Positions 9,693 to 19,022 of a stretch of DNA of 64,000 nucleotides are shown here, one piece after another. The stretch lies in contig NZ_AP024590.1 of NCBI RefSeq assembly GCF_018323985.1, positions 3,162,001 to 3,226,000 of the forward strand, in the 5' to 3' direction. The DNA comes from Enterobacter kobei (GTDB lineage: Bacteria > Pseudomonadota > Gammaproteobacteria > Enterobacterales > Enterobacteriaceae). Positions within the stretch are counted from its first letter, which is position 1, and each line of letters opens with the position of its first letter. The notes under the pieces are model-generated. The model was not told the DNA's origin. It ran no database searches and saw only the letters and a list, made by a program, of their open reading frames with translations. The position numbers and the translations under genes are program-made.

Positions 9693-10484
9693 TTAAACCT
9701 GACACCCCGGACACCAGTAAAACGGCCGCGATGACAGCGTGGTCTTCTCAATGATCCCCCCACACCGCTCACATTTCTTCCCGGCCCGATGAAACACCTT
9801 AAAGCGAAACAGCGCCCCGTGATGCTTGTTCTCTTTTGCCTTGCCGCGCGTCTGGTAAGAGAGCCGCGGGATCTCCAGTAGCGCCTGCGCCAGCACGTCC
9901 AGCTGCGCGTCACTTAGCTGCACCGCTTTATGCTGCGGAGCCAGCCCGCTGTGCCAGAGGATCTCCACCCGCAGATAATTCCCAAGCCCGGCGAGAAACG
10001 CCTGGTCGAGCAGCAGGCCGGAAAACTGCCGTCGGCAGAATTTTGGCGAGCACAGTCGCGCTTTCACCTCCTCCACCGTCAGCGTCATGTCCAGCACATC
10101 AGGCCCGACACGCTGTAAAAACGGATGGCAGGCCAACTGTTCGGGGGTCAGTAGTTTAATGTCTGAGGCGCTGTAGAGCAGAATGGCGCGCGCGGCGGTC
10201 TGCAATTTCACCCGCAGAATACGCGTGGTCTGCGGTGTTTCCCCCGCCTTCACCACGCGCCAGACGCCGTACAGCTGATTGTGACTGTAAAGCGTGAGGC
10301 CACCGGAAAAATGCGTGAGCAGCGCTTTGCCCCGCGTCTCCATATGGGTGACGTGCTGGCCAATCAGATCAGCGGCATAAGGCTGCAAATGTTCAAAAGC
10401 AAACCAGGCGTCGGTCAGCGGTTGGCCGCCAATGGCCGCTTCAAGGGTGTCCGCCGCCCGGCGGATCTCCGGGCCTTCAGGCAT
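9693..10484 (-). CDS. nei: Endonuclease VIII (DNA glycosylase/AP lyase)
   Basis: Nei excises oxidised pyrimidines and nicks the abasic site in base excision repair. The chosen ATG at 10484 gives 263 residues beginning MPEGPEIRRAAD, with the catalytic P2 and E3 at the mature N terminus. An upstream in-frame start would bury these residues and abolish catalysis. The C-terminal zinc finger CERCG...YWCPGC (about 237-260) is complete. Its first eight bases overlap the end of pxpA, so it is probably the last gene of the ybgI-pxpBCA-nei operon. Confidence 0.96.
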   Translation of the reverse strand: MPEGPEIRRAADTLEAAIGGQPLTDAWFAFEHLQPYAADLIGQHVTHMETRGKALLTHFSGGLTLYSHNQLYGVWRVVKAGETPQTTRILRVKLQTAARAILLYSASDIKLLTPEQLACHPFLQRVGPDVLDMTLTVEEVKARLCSPKFCRRQFSGLLLDQAFLAGLGNYLRVEILWHSGLAPQHKAVQLSDAQLDVLAQALLEIPRLSYQTRGKAKENKHHGALFRFKVFHRAGKKCERCGGIIEKTTLSSRPFYWCPGCQV

Positions 10485-11223
10485 GATGCACCGCCGATAC
10501 GGTAATTTTGTGCGCATCAAACGCCTGCCGCAGGCGGCGCGCAAAGGCCAGGGCATGTTCGCCGTCGCCATGCAGACAAACGGTCTGCGCCTTCACCTGC
10601 ACCCAGTTACCGTGAATACTTTTTACCCTGCCCTGCTGGATCATGGTCAGCGTCTGCGCCAGCGCCTGATCTTCATCGCTGATCAGCGCGCCGGGCTGCG
10701 AGCGAGGTACCAGACTGCCGTCGTCCTGATACCCCCGATCGGCAAATACCTCTTCCCGCGTTTGCAGGCCATAACGCCTGCCCGCATCAATAAGCTTACT
10801 GCCAGCCAGCCCGGTGAGGATCAGCGTCGGGTCCAGATCGTGCACCGCACGCGCGATGGCATCGGCCAGCACCGCATCCTGCGCCGCCTGGTTATAGAGC
10901 ATCCCGTGGGGTTTAACGTGCTGTACCCGCCCGCCCTGCGCCCTGGCGATCGCCGCGAGCGCGCCGATTTGATACAGCGTCTGGGCATAGACGGTCTCTG
11001 CGGGCAGCGTCATCGCCGTGCGCCCAAAGTTTTCCCGATCCGGGAAAGCGGGATGTGCGCCGATCGCCACGCCGTTTTTCAGCGCCTCGCGCACCGCCGT
11101 TTGCATCATCTGCGCATCCCCGGCGTGAAAACCGCAGGCGATATTGGCAGAGGAGACCAGTTGCAGCAGCTCGGCGTCGCAGCCCGCGCCCTCCCCCAGA
11201 TCGGCATTGAGATCAACGATCAC
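10477..11223 (-). CDS. pxpA: 5-oxoprolinase subunit A (LamB/YcsF family)
   Basis: PxpA (formerly YbgL) is one of three subunits of the ATP-dependent prokaryotic 5-oxoprolinase that opens pyroglutamate to glutamate. The 248-residue protein begins MIVDLNADLGEG and shows the LamB/YcsF family signatures NADLGE, NIACGFHAGD and VKPHGMLYN. It overlaps pxpC by 11 bases and nei by 8, so the genes are tightly coupled. Confidence 0.95.
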   Translation of the reverse strand: MIVDLNADLGEGAGCDAELLQLVSSANIACGFHAGDAQMMQTAVREALKNGVAIGAHPAFPDRENFGRTAMTLPAETVYAQTLYQIGALAAIARAQGGRVQHVKPHGMLYNQAAQDAVLADAIARAVHDLDPTLILTGLAGSKLIDAGRRYGLQTREEVFADRGYQDDGSLVPRSQPGALISDEDQALAQTLTMIQQGRVKSIHGNWVQVKAQTVCLHGDGEHALAFARRLRQAFDAHKITVSAVHHA

Positions 11224-12145
11224 CGCGCACCCCGTAAGCCAGCTGGTCGAGGAAAAGACGTTGTTCGCGCCGCGCCTTCAGCGCGTCTTCCAGCGTGCAG
11301 GGCACAAAATGGATCGGATCGCCAAGGCGGATCTGCGCCAGATGGTACATGTCCGCTTCGATCACGCAGCCAATGCGCGGGTAGCCGCCGGTGGTCTGGG
11401 CATCATTCATCAGCACAATCGGCTGACCGTTGTGCGGCACCTGAATCACGCCGGGGACCAGCCCGTGCGACAGCAACTCGCGTGTGTCGGTGCGGGTGAG
11501 CGGCGCGCCCTGCAAACGGTAGCCCATACGGTTACTCTGCGGACTGAGCTGCCACGGCAGACGCCAGAAGGCATCCTGGGAATTTTTATCAAAGGACTGG
11601 TATTCCGGCCCCGGCAGCACGCGAATGCGGTTGCCCCACAGTAGCTGTTTGACACCCTGTGAGCCGCTGAATGTGCGGGTCGCAGGCAGTAGCGGCAGGC
11701 TGTCGCCGTCTTTTAACGCTCGCCCCTGAAAACCGCCGATGCCGGTTTTTAAATCGGTGCTGCGCGAGCCCATCACTTCCGGCACATCGATGCCACCCGC
11801 CACGGCCAGATAGCTACGCATACCGCGCTGCGGGCTTTTCAGTATTAAACGCTGCCCCGCCGTCATTGCATGACGCCAGCCGGTCCATACCGGTTTGCCG
11901 TCAAGCTGTGCGTCGCAGCCTGCACCGGTCAGCGCAAACCAGCCGTCGTGGGTGAATTCCACTTCGCACTGCCCGAGGGTGATTTCCAGCGCCGCGGCGT
12001 CGGCATCGTTGCCCACCAGTGCATTGGCAATTTCCAGCGCTGGCGCATCCAGCGCACCGCTGTAGCTGATGCCCGACTGACGCAGCCCGGTACGCTTTCC
12101 GGCCTGTACGGAGGTAAGCATCCCCGCACGAATAATCTTCAGCAT
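11213..12145 (-). CDS. pxpC: 5-oxoprolinase subunit C (biotin-dependent carboxylase-like)
   Basis: PxpC (formerly YbgK) resembles the KipA/allophanate hydrolase subunit 2 fold and acts with PxpA and PxpB in 5-oxoproline hydrolysis. Family motifs in the 310-residue product include GISYSGALD near the N terminus, NDAQTTGGYPRIG and the C-terminal segment LAQIRLGDPIHF. It overlaps pxpB by seven bases at its start. Despite the domain name there is no biotin site. Confidence 0.95.
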   Translation of the reverse strand: MLKIIRAGMLTSVQAGKRTGLRQSGISYSGALDAPALEIANALVGNDADAAALEITLGQCEVEFTHDGWFALTGAGCDAQLDGKPVWTGWRHAMTAGQRLILKSPQRGMRSYLAVAGGIDVPEVMGSRSTDLKTGIGGFQGRALKDGDSLPLLPATRTFSGSQGVKQLLWGNRIRVLPGPEYQSFDKNSQDAFWRLPWQLSPQSNRMGYRLQGAPLTRTDTRELLSHGLVPGVIQVPHNGQPIVLMNDAQTTGGYPRIGCVIEADMYHLAQIRLGDPIHFVPCTLEDALKARREQRLFLDQLAYGVRGDR

Positions 12146-12795
12146 ATGCCCTCCTTTTGCGGCACAAAGCGGATGGTGTCCCCCGCGCGCAGCAGAACAG
12201 GCTCGGCGTTATGCGGATCAAAAAGCGCCAGCGGCGTGCGGCCAATCAGCTGCCAGCCGCCGGGCGTCGGCAGCGGATAGATGCCGGTCTGTTCGCCGCC
12301 GATGCCCACCGATCCGGCAGGCACGCTCAGGCGCGGCTCCGCACGGCGAGGGGTGGAAAGCTGTGGCGGCAGGCTGCCCAGGTAGGGGAAGCCCGGCTGA
12401 AAACCAAGAAACCACACCTGGTACTCCACCGACGAGTGCAATTCCACCACCTGTTTTTCGCTCAAACCGCAGTGGCTGGCGACATGCGCCAGATCCGGCC
12501 CGTCTTCTTTACCGTAGATCACCGGGATCTCGATAAAGCGTGGATCCGGCTCCAGCGCCTCGCTTTCTTCCCACCAGCGCTGTAAACGCTCAATGGCATC
12601 CAGCGCGTTTCCCTGCGGATCGCGCAATACCACAGTGACATTATTCATTCCGGGAATGGCATCCACCACATCGGGGATGGTCATCGCCCGCTGAACCAGC
12701 CGCCAGATCCGTTTCTGGCTGGCCAGCGTGACCGGCGGCTCAAGCTCAAGCACGACAGCCGTTTCACCTAACAGATAACAACGCGCTCGCTGCAC
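12139..12795 (-). CDS. pxpB: 5-oxoprolinase subunit B (KipI-like)
   Basis: PxpB (formerly YbgJ) is the KipI/allophanate-hydrolase-subunit-1-like partner of PxpC. I choose a GTG start at 12795, preceded by a strong GGGAGGAA Shine-Dalgarno sequence. It yields 218 residues (MQRARCYLLGETAVVLE), the E. coli length. An ATG 15 bases upstream lies before that ribosome-binding site and overlaps the ybgI stop, so it is unlikely to be used. The motif GFQPGFPYLGSLP and the Gly-rich GSVGIGGEQTGIYP segment are typical of the family. Confidence 0.93.
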   Translation of the reverse strand: MQRARCYLLGETAVVLELEPPVTLASQKRIWRLVQRAMTIPDVVDAIPGMNNVTVVLRDPQGNALDAIERLQRWWEESEALEPDPRFIEIPVIYGKEDGPDLAHVASHCGLSEKQVVELHSSVEYQVWFLGFQPGFPYLGSLPPQLSTPRRAEPRLSVPAGSVGIGGEQTGIYPLPTPGGWQLIGRTPLALFDPHNAEPVLLRAGDTIRFVPQKEGIC

Positions 12796-12809
12796 TTTCG
12801 TTCCTCCCA

Positions 12810-13553
12810 TCAGGCTGGATTAGGGATATCAATAAAAGTGACGTCCAGATCGGTGTTCTCGGTCAGCCATTCACTTAACGCGCGAATACCGCCGCGCTCG
12901 GTGGCATGATGGCCTGCGGCGTAAAAATGCAGCCCCTGCTCGCGGGCGGAGTGAATGGTCTGCTCCGAGACTTCACCGGTGATAAAGGCGTCAACGCCAA
13001 AGCGCGCAGCGCTGTCGATAAAGCCCTGACCACCGCCGGTGCACCAGGCCACCCGGCGCACTTCTTCCGGCCCGTTATCGCCGCACCACAGCGGTCGACG
13101 CCCTAATCGCGCTTCGATCCACGACGCCAGCTCCGGGCCCGGCACCGGGATCGCCAGCTCGCCCCAGGGCACCAGATCGTCCACCTGCCCCATCACCGTA
13201 ATGCCGAGCAGCTTCGCCAGTTGCACGTTGTTGCCCAGTTCCGGGTGCGCATCCAGCGGCAGGTGCCAGCCATACAGGTTAATGTCATTTGCCAGCAGGG
13301 TTTTCAGGCGGTTACGCTTCATGCCGCGAATGATCGGCGCTTCGTTTTTCCAGAAATAGCCGTGATGCACGATCACCGCATCTGCGCCCAGGCGCACCGC
13401 CTCATCCAGCAGTGCCTGGCTTGCGGTCACGCCGGTAACGATTTTTTGTACGGTGTCGCGCCCTTCGACCTGCAACCCGTTCGGGCCGTAATCGCTGAAC
13501 GCGCCACTGTTAAGCTTGTCGTTGATCAGTTTTTCCAGTTCGCTATTTTTCAT
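12810..13553 (-). CDS. ybgI: NIF3-family metal-binding protein YbgI
   Basis: YbgI is a NIF3-like protein that forms a toroidal hexamer with a di-metal centre. Annotations as a GTP cyclohydrolase-type or radiation-resistance protein exist, but its physiological reaction is not settled. The 247-residue product has the metal-ligand motif VHHGYFW and a C-terminal HHATERGG motif. It heads the group ybgI-pxpB-pxpC-pxpA-nei and ends one base into the region just before pxpB. Conservation of this order suggests, but does not prove, a link with 5-oxoproline metabolism. Confidence 0.93.
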   Translation of the reverse strand: MKNSELEKLINDKLNSGAFSDYGPNGLQVEGRDTVQKIVTGVTASQALLDEAVRLGADAVIVHHGYFWKNEAPIIRGMKRNRLKTLLANDINLYGWHLPLDAHPELGNNVQLAKLLGITVMGQVDDLVPWGELAIPVPGPELASWIEARLGRRPLWCGDNGPEEVRRVAWCTGGGQGFIDSAARFGVDAFITGEVSEQTIHSAREQGLHFYAAGHHATERGGIRALSEWLTENTDLDVTFIDIPNPA

Positions 13554-13565
13554 CGTGCTTCTCCT

Positions 13566-14984
<1,419 letters not shown>

Positions 14985-14996
14985 AACTCTCCTGAA

Positions 14997-15953
14997 TTAA
15001 TGTCCGTAGCGAAGACGAAGCGTTTCCGGCCAGGGATCAAAATAGCGCTGTCCCGACAGATAGGCGTCCGGGTATTCAGCCATATAATGTTTAAGCAAGG
15101 TGACCGGGGCGAGCAGTGGCTGCGTGCCCTGACGATAACGGTCAATGAGCGAGGAAAGCTCTTCGCGCTGACGCGCATTAAGCTGTTTGCGGAAATAACC
15201 CTGCACGTGCATCAGCACGTTAGTGTGGTTGCGGCGGGTGGCCTGGTGTGACAGCAGATCCATTAGCCGCAGGCGATACTCGACAAACCACGCTTCCAGC
15301 GATGCCCATTCGTGAATGGCCGCCACGAAGCGTCCCAGTTCACGGTATTTAGGCTGTGAGTGTGCCAGCAGCAGAAGCTTATAGCGGCTGTGATAGGCGA
15401 TAAGCTCGCCGCGCGTCAGGCCGCGTTCGCGTACGCTGTTCAGCTCATGCAGGGCGTAAACGCGCTCGACGAAGTTTTCGCGGATCAGCGGATCGTGCAG
15501 CCGCCCGTCTTCCTCCACCGGCAGCCAGGGGAAGCGTTTCATCAGCACGTCGGTATAGATGCCGCGCCCGGCTTTACGATTAATATTGTTTTCCGCTTCG
15601 TAAACGCGCACGCGCTCCATGCCGCAGCTGGGCGATTTGGCGCAGACGATATACCCGCACAGGTGATCGAACTGGCTGACGCGTTTCTCGGCGAACGCGG
15701 TCATTTCCTGCGTCAGGTCGCCTTCGCGCTTGTCGCTAAAACGCAGCGAAATATCGCCCGTGCTGGTTTTTACCAGCCGGAGCGCGGCGCGGGGTACCGG
15801 CAGACCGATCGCCATTTCCGGGCACACCGGCTCAAATTTCATCAGCGGCGATAACTCTTCGACAGCAAACGCCAGTCGCTTATGTCCACCGTCAAAACGC
15901 ACCTGTTCCCCTAACAGGCAGGCACTGATGCCAACAGGGATTTTCTCACTCAT
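14997..15953 (-). CDS. ybgA: DUF523-DUF1722 protein, long form of YbgA
   Basis: This 318-residue protein has two domains. Residues 1 to about 150 are DUF523, the family of the thiouracil desulfidase TudS. Candidate [4Fe-4S] ligands are C12 (GISACLLGE), C44 (EPVCPEM) and C110 (KSPSCG). The remainder (about 180-318) is DUF1722. E. coli K-12 YbgA has only about 169 residues and corresponds to the DUF1722 part, so this is the full-length architecture found in many other proteobacteria. The gene precedes phr by 12 bases, and DUF1722 proteins are often linked to photolyases. A cluster-dependent sulfur or nucleotide-damage role is an inference from family knowledge; no substrate is apparent from the sequence. 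Confidence 0.9.
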   Translation of the reverse strand: MSEKIPVGISACLLGEQVRFDGGHKRLAFAVEELSPLMKFEPVCPEMAIGLPVPRAALRLVKTSTGDISLRFSDKREGDLTQEMTAFAEKRVSQFDHLCGYIVCAKSPSCGMERVRVYEAENNINRKAGRGIYTDVLMKRFPWLPVEEDGRLHDPLIRENFVERVYALHELNSVRERGLTRGELIAYHSRYKLLLLAHSQPKYRELGRFVAAIHEWASLEAWFVEYRLRLMDLLSHQATRRNHTNVLMHVQGYFRKQLNARQREELSSLIDRYRQGTQPLLAPVTLLKHYMAEYPDAYLSGQRYFDPWPETLRLRYGH

Positions 15954-16178
15954 AACGACTCCTTTTAGCCCTTAAAATGAGTGTAGCCTGAGAAGCTTAA
16001 AAAATACCGTGTTAGCGAGCGCGGAACACGTGATGAACAGCTGATTGATGGTAAAAGCAGCAACCACATCGCCGGGCGAGGCGTAAATGTAGTTTTTTGG
16101 GATTCATTCAGGCCGTAGAGGTTTGATCACATAAACATTATGCGCGAAAATCAGCCGCTGAGAGATGCTTGTCAGAGA

Positions 16179-16212
16179 CCCAACGGACCGCGAATCCCAG
16201 GGGCATAAAAAA
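16179..16212. repeat. 34-bp direct repeat, left copy
   Basis: This 34-bp sequence starts CCCAACGGACCGCGAATCCC and ends GGGGCATAAAAAA. It recurs without a mismatch at 16620-16653 in the same orientation, 441 bp away. Its A-run forms the T-tract of the terminator of the short peptide gene on the minus strand. The two copies bracket a segment containing that gene. Confidence 0.9.
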
Positions 16213-16229
16213 GGCCGCACGAGGCGGCC
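16206..16229 (-). terminator. Intrinsic terminator after the 36-residue peptide gene
   Basis: On the minus strand the stem GGCCGC - loop CTCGT - GCGGCC is followed by six T residues. It starts seven bases after the peptide stop codon. Such a compact gene-plus-terminator unit supports a small dedicated mRNA. Confidence 0.75.
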
Positions 16230-16236
16230 CTGGGCG

Positions 16237-16347
16237 CTACTTGACCTGCGAGAGAGTGGCTGCGATAACCAAATCAGGTTGCTTATCGCCTTTTACCACC
16301 AGCACGCTGGTAACAATGAACACGATACAAAAGTAACGTTTCATCAT
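16237..16347 (-). CDS. Putative 36-residue hydrophobic peptide (possible type I toxin-like)
   Basis: A short frame of 36 codons starts with two ATGs (second ATG at 16344). A Shine-Dalgarno AAGGA lies 4 bases before the first ATG and 7 before the second. The N-terminal part is basic then strongly hydrophobic (KRYFCIVFIVTSVLVV), followed by a polar tail rich in D, Q and K that ends in LSQVK. It resembles a signal peptide or single-span membrane peptide. A strong terminator follows at once, and the unit is bounded by a 34-bp direct repeat. This layout resembles bacterial toxic membrane peptides such as Ibs or TimP, but I do not recognise the family and see no proven antisense RNA. Confidence 0.45.
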   Translation of the reverse strand: MMKRYFCIVFIVTSVLVVKGDKQPDLVIAATLSQVK

Positions 16348-16619
16348 GCGGTCCTTGCTGAAAACCGCTCCACCGTCTCACCACCGATGATCATTCGGCG
16401 GATGCAAGCACGGAATAGTGCCTGATTACGGTTGTGGATAATCCTTTCCCTGGATCGGTGCCCATTTGCGAGATGGCGGAAAGGGACGCCGAATCATAAT
16501 GAATGTCACATGTACCGGTAAGGGCGTGAGTGGATTTTTAGGAATTCATTTAGACTTTGTACCTTGATCCAGTGGCCTGCATACGCAACAATCTTCGCAC
16601 GGAATAGTGCTTGTACTAC

Positions 16620-16653
16620 CCCAACGGACCGCGAATCCCAGGGGCATAAAAAA
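16620..16653. repeat. 34-bp direct repeat, right copy
   Basis: This is the second, identical copy of the repeat at 16179-16212, placed next to the ybfA terminator. A 14-base palindrome GCACGGAATAGTGC lies close by at 16597-16610 and is repeated at 16408-16421, so the 441-bp interval looks like a duplicated or inserted module. Confidence 0.9.
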
Positions 16654-16682
16654 ACCGCCAAATCAGATTTGGCGGTTTTTCT
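16648..16682 (-). terminator. Intrinsic terminator of ybfA
   Basis: The stem AACCGCCAAAT / ATTTGGCGGTT has a two-base centre (CT) and is followed on the minus strand by a run of T residues. It starts about 50 bases after the ybfA stop. The other strand also carries a T-run, so it could act in both directions. Confidence 0.8.
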
Positions 16683-16728
16683 TTTTTTGCCACATGGGCT
16701 TGTAGTTTGCTGTGTGCAGCTTTGCTGC

Positions 16729-16935
16729 TTAGTAGAAATCGCAGGCGACTTTCTCGGCCTGATCCATCCACACCGGCTTATCGCTGGTTTTTGCCCAGAC
16801 GCGATGCAGATAGCTGTAAAAACGTGCACGATCTTTCCAGAACAACATCACCGGTAACGCGATGATGCCTGCCGCGATGGCGAAAGCGCGGCGTGCGAAA
16901 ATTACATATGCAGGATATTCCCGATATAAAGACAT
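16729..16935 (-). CDS. ybfA: Small membrane-associated protein YbfA
   Basis: With the ATG at 16935 this is a 68-residue protein beginning MSLYREYPAY, the same length as E. coli YbfA and similar throughout, including the conserved C-terminal half with FWKDRARFYSYLHRVW. One hydrophobic stretch (about residues 16-31) predicts membrane association. A GGGGGAAG ribosome-binding site lies just upstream, so the longer frame from 16965 is rejected. It is divergent from kdpFABC, as in E. coli. Its function is unknown; neighbouring kdp suggests shared regulatory DNA only. Confidence 0.9.
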   Translation of the reverse strand: MSLYREYPAYVIFARRAFAIAAGIIALPVMLFWKDRARFYSYLHRVWAKTSDKPVWMDQAEKVACDFY

Positions 16936-17139
16936 AAGCTTCCCCCTTTTGTTGGTCGGTAACATTCACCGTAAAAATGAATCTGCTGAACTGGTTAAAA
17001 TAGTACCGTTTTGTTTGTAATTTTACTACTCATCCGACCACTAATTTTCACTTATTTAGACAATATTTACAAAGCACCTCGTAATTAAGTTACAAAATAG
17101 TTAAATAAATACTAACCCTCAGTTAAATTGTGCCATTCC

Positions 17140-17236
17140 TCATTTTTATACTTTTTTTACACCCGCCCGCCTGATTTTTGCGAAATCTTTGCACCGAAAA
17201 TCCTACCTTCACTGCGTTAACAAAAGACACCTGGAG
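17140..17236 (+). promoter_or_regulatory. kdpFABC promoter and KdpE-binding region
   Basis: The stretch from the T-rich run at about 17147 (TATACTTTTTTTACACCCGC) through TTTTTGCGAAATCTTTGCA resembles the E. coli kdp control region. There, phosphorylated KdpE binds the T-rich sequence next to a weak sigma-70 promoter. A strong ribosome-binding site CTGGAGGTGG follows at 17231-17240. Upstream of it, about 200 bp of A/T-rich sequence separate it from ybfA. The assignment is by resemblance to the known promoter. Confidence 0.65.
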
Positions 17237-17243
17237 GTGGATT

Positions 17244-17333
17244 GTGAGTGCAGGCGTAATAACCGGTGTGGTACTGGTTTTCCTGTTGTTGGGCTATCTG
17301 GTTTACGCCCTGATTAACGCGGAGGCCTTCTGA
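17244..17333 (+). CDS. kdpF: K+-transporting ATPase subunit KdpF
   Basis: This 29-residue single-span membrane peptide stabilises the KdpFABC complex. It starts with GTG (SAGVITGVVLVFLLLGYLVY...) four bases after an AGGAGGTGG-type ribosome-binding site, and its TGA stop overlaps the kdpA ATG by one base (TGATGG). It equals E. coli KdpF in length and in the pattern of a hydrophobic core followed by ALINAEAF. Confidence 0.93.
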   Translation: MSAGVITGVVLVFLLLGYLVYALINAEAF

Positions 17334-19012
17334 TGGCGGCTCAGGCGTTTTTACTGATCGCCAGCTTTATGCTGGTGCTGATGGTGCTGGCGCGACCGCT
17401 TGGCGGCCTGCTGGCAAACATGGTGCGCGGGACGCCGCTCGCGGGAACGGGCGGATTCGAAAAGGTGCTGTGGCGCGGGCTGGGCATCACGCCGTCCCCG
17501 ATGAACTGGCGGCAATATCTGTTTGCTATTCTCGCGATCAACCTGTGCGGGCTGGCGCTGCTGTTCGCGATGCTGATGATGCAGGATCATCTTCCGCTGA
17601 ACCCGCAGCAACTTCCCGGCCTGTCATGGCATCTGGCGTTGAATACCGCGGTAAGTTTTGTCGCCAACACTAACTGGCAGTCCTATGCCGGTGAAAGCAC
17701 GCTGAGCTATTTCAGTCAGATGGTCGGCCTGACGGTGCAGAATTTCCTCTCTGCCGCCACCGGCATCGCCGTGCTGTTTGCGCTGATCCGCGCATTCGCC
17801 CAACAAAGTGTTAACACGCTGGGCAACGCCTGGGTCGATCTGACGCGCATTACCCTGTGGATCCTGCTGCCGCTCTCGCTGCTGCTGGCGCTGTTCTTCA
17901 TTCAACAGGGTGTGTTGCAAAATTTCGATCACTATCAGCCATTTACGTCGCTGGAGGGCGTGAAGTCCATGCTGCCGATGGGGCCCGTCGCCTCGCAGGA
18001 AGCCATCAAACTGCTGGGCACTAACGGCGGCGGTTTCTTTAACGCTAACTCCTCGCATCCGTTTGAAAACCCCACAGCGCTGACCAATCTGGTGCAAATG
18101 CTGGCGATCTTTATTATCCCCGCCGCGCTCTGTTTCGCCTTTGGCGATGCGGTCGGTGATAAGCGTCAGGGACAGATGATCCTGTGGGCGATGTCGATCA
18201 TCTTCGTGGTCTGCGTCGTGCTGGTGATGTGGGCGGAGCTGCACGGTAATGCGCATCTTTCGGCACTCGGCGCTGACAGTCACATCAATATGGAAGGCAA
18301 AGAGAGTCGCTTCGGCATTCTGGCGAGCAGCCTGTATGCAGTCGTCACCACGGCGGCCTCCTGCGGCGCGGTGAACGCCATGCATGACTCCTTCACCGCG
18401 CTGGGCGGCATGATCCCGCTGTGGCTGATGCAGATCGGCGAAGTGGTGTTCGGCGGCGTCGGCTCCGGTCTGTACGGTATGTTGCTGTTCGTGCTGCTGG
18501 CGGTGTTTATCGCCGGGCTGATGATTGGCCGCACGCCGGAATACCTCGGCAAAAAAATCGATGTCCGTGAGATGAAAATGACCGCGCTGGCGATCCTTGT
18601 CACGCCGTTGCTGGTGCTGCTCGGCACCGCGCTGGCCATGATGACCGAGGCCGGACGCGCAGGCATGTTAAACCCCGGCACACACGGCTTTAGCGAAGTG
18701 CTGTATGCGGTGTCATCCGCCGCCAACAATAACGGCAGCGCCTTTGCCGGACTGAGCGCCAACACGCCGTTCTGGAACTGTCTGCTGGCGGTATGCATGT
18801 TCGTCGGACGCTTTGGGGTGATCATCCCGGTCATGGCTATCGCCGGATCGCTGGTGATGAAAAAACGCCAGCCCGCCGGTAACGGCACCCTGCCGACCCA
18901 CGGCGCGCTCTTTGTCGGCCTGCTGATCGGCACCGTGCTGCTGGTGGGTGCGCTGACCTTTATTCCCGCGCTGGCCTTAGGCCCGGTCGCAGAACATCTT
19001 TCCTTACGTTAA
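17333..19012 (+). CDS. kdpA: K+-transporting ATPase subunit KdpA
   Basis: KdpA is the channel-like K+-binding subunit of the high-affinity Kdp system in the inner membrane. The 559-residue polytopic protein contains four selectivity-filter-like segments of the SKT superfamily. Among those visible are TNWQSYAGEST, TNGGGFFNANSSHPFENP and SSAANNNGSAFAGL. The E. coli protein has 557 residues. It overlaps kdpF by one base and is followed by kdpB after ten. Confidence 0.97.
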   Translation: MAAQAFLLIASFMLVLMVLARPLGGLLANMVRGTPLAGTGGFEKVLWRGLGITPSPMNWRQYLFAILAINLCGLALLFAMLMMQDHLPLNPQQLPGLSWHLALNTAVSFVANTNWQSYAGESTLSYFSQMVGLTVQNFLSAATGIAVLFALIRAFAQQSVNTLGNAWVDLTRITLWILLPLSLLLALFFIQQGVLQNFDHYQPFTSLEGVKSMLPMGPVASQEAIKLLGTNGGGFFNANSSHPFENPTALTNLVQMLAIFIIPAALCFAFGDAVGDKRQGQMILWAMSIIFVVCVVLVMWAELHGNAHLSALGADSHINMEGKESRFGILASSLYAVVTTAASCGAVNAMHDSFTALGGMIPLWLMQIGEVVFGGVGSGLYGMLLFVLLAVFIAGLMIGRTPEYLGKKIDVREMKMTALAILVTPLLVLLGTALAMMTEAGRAGMLNPGTHGFSEVLYAVSSAANNNGSAFAGLSANTPFWNCLLAVCMFVGRFGVIIPVMAIAGSLVMKKRQPAGNGTLPTHGALFVGLLIGTVLLVGALTFIPALALGPVAEHLSLR

Positions 19013-19022
19013 GGCGCACATT

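Noticed and set aside
16165..16425. An 86-codon plus-strand frame over the repeat-bounded module
   Set aside because: It reads through the terminator and the 34-bp repeat and lies opposite the better-supported 36-codon frame, which has a ribosome-binding site and a terminator.
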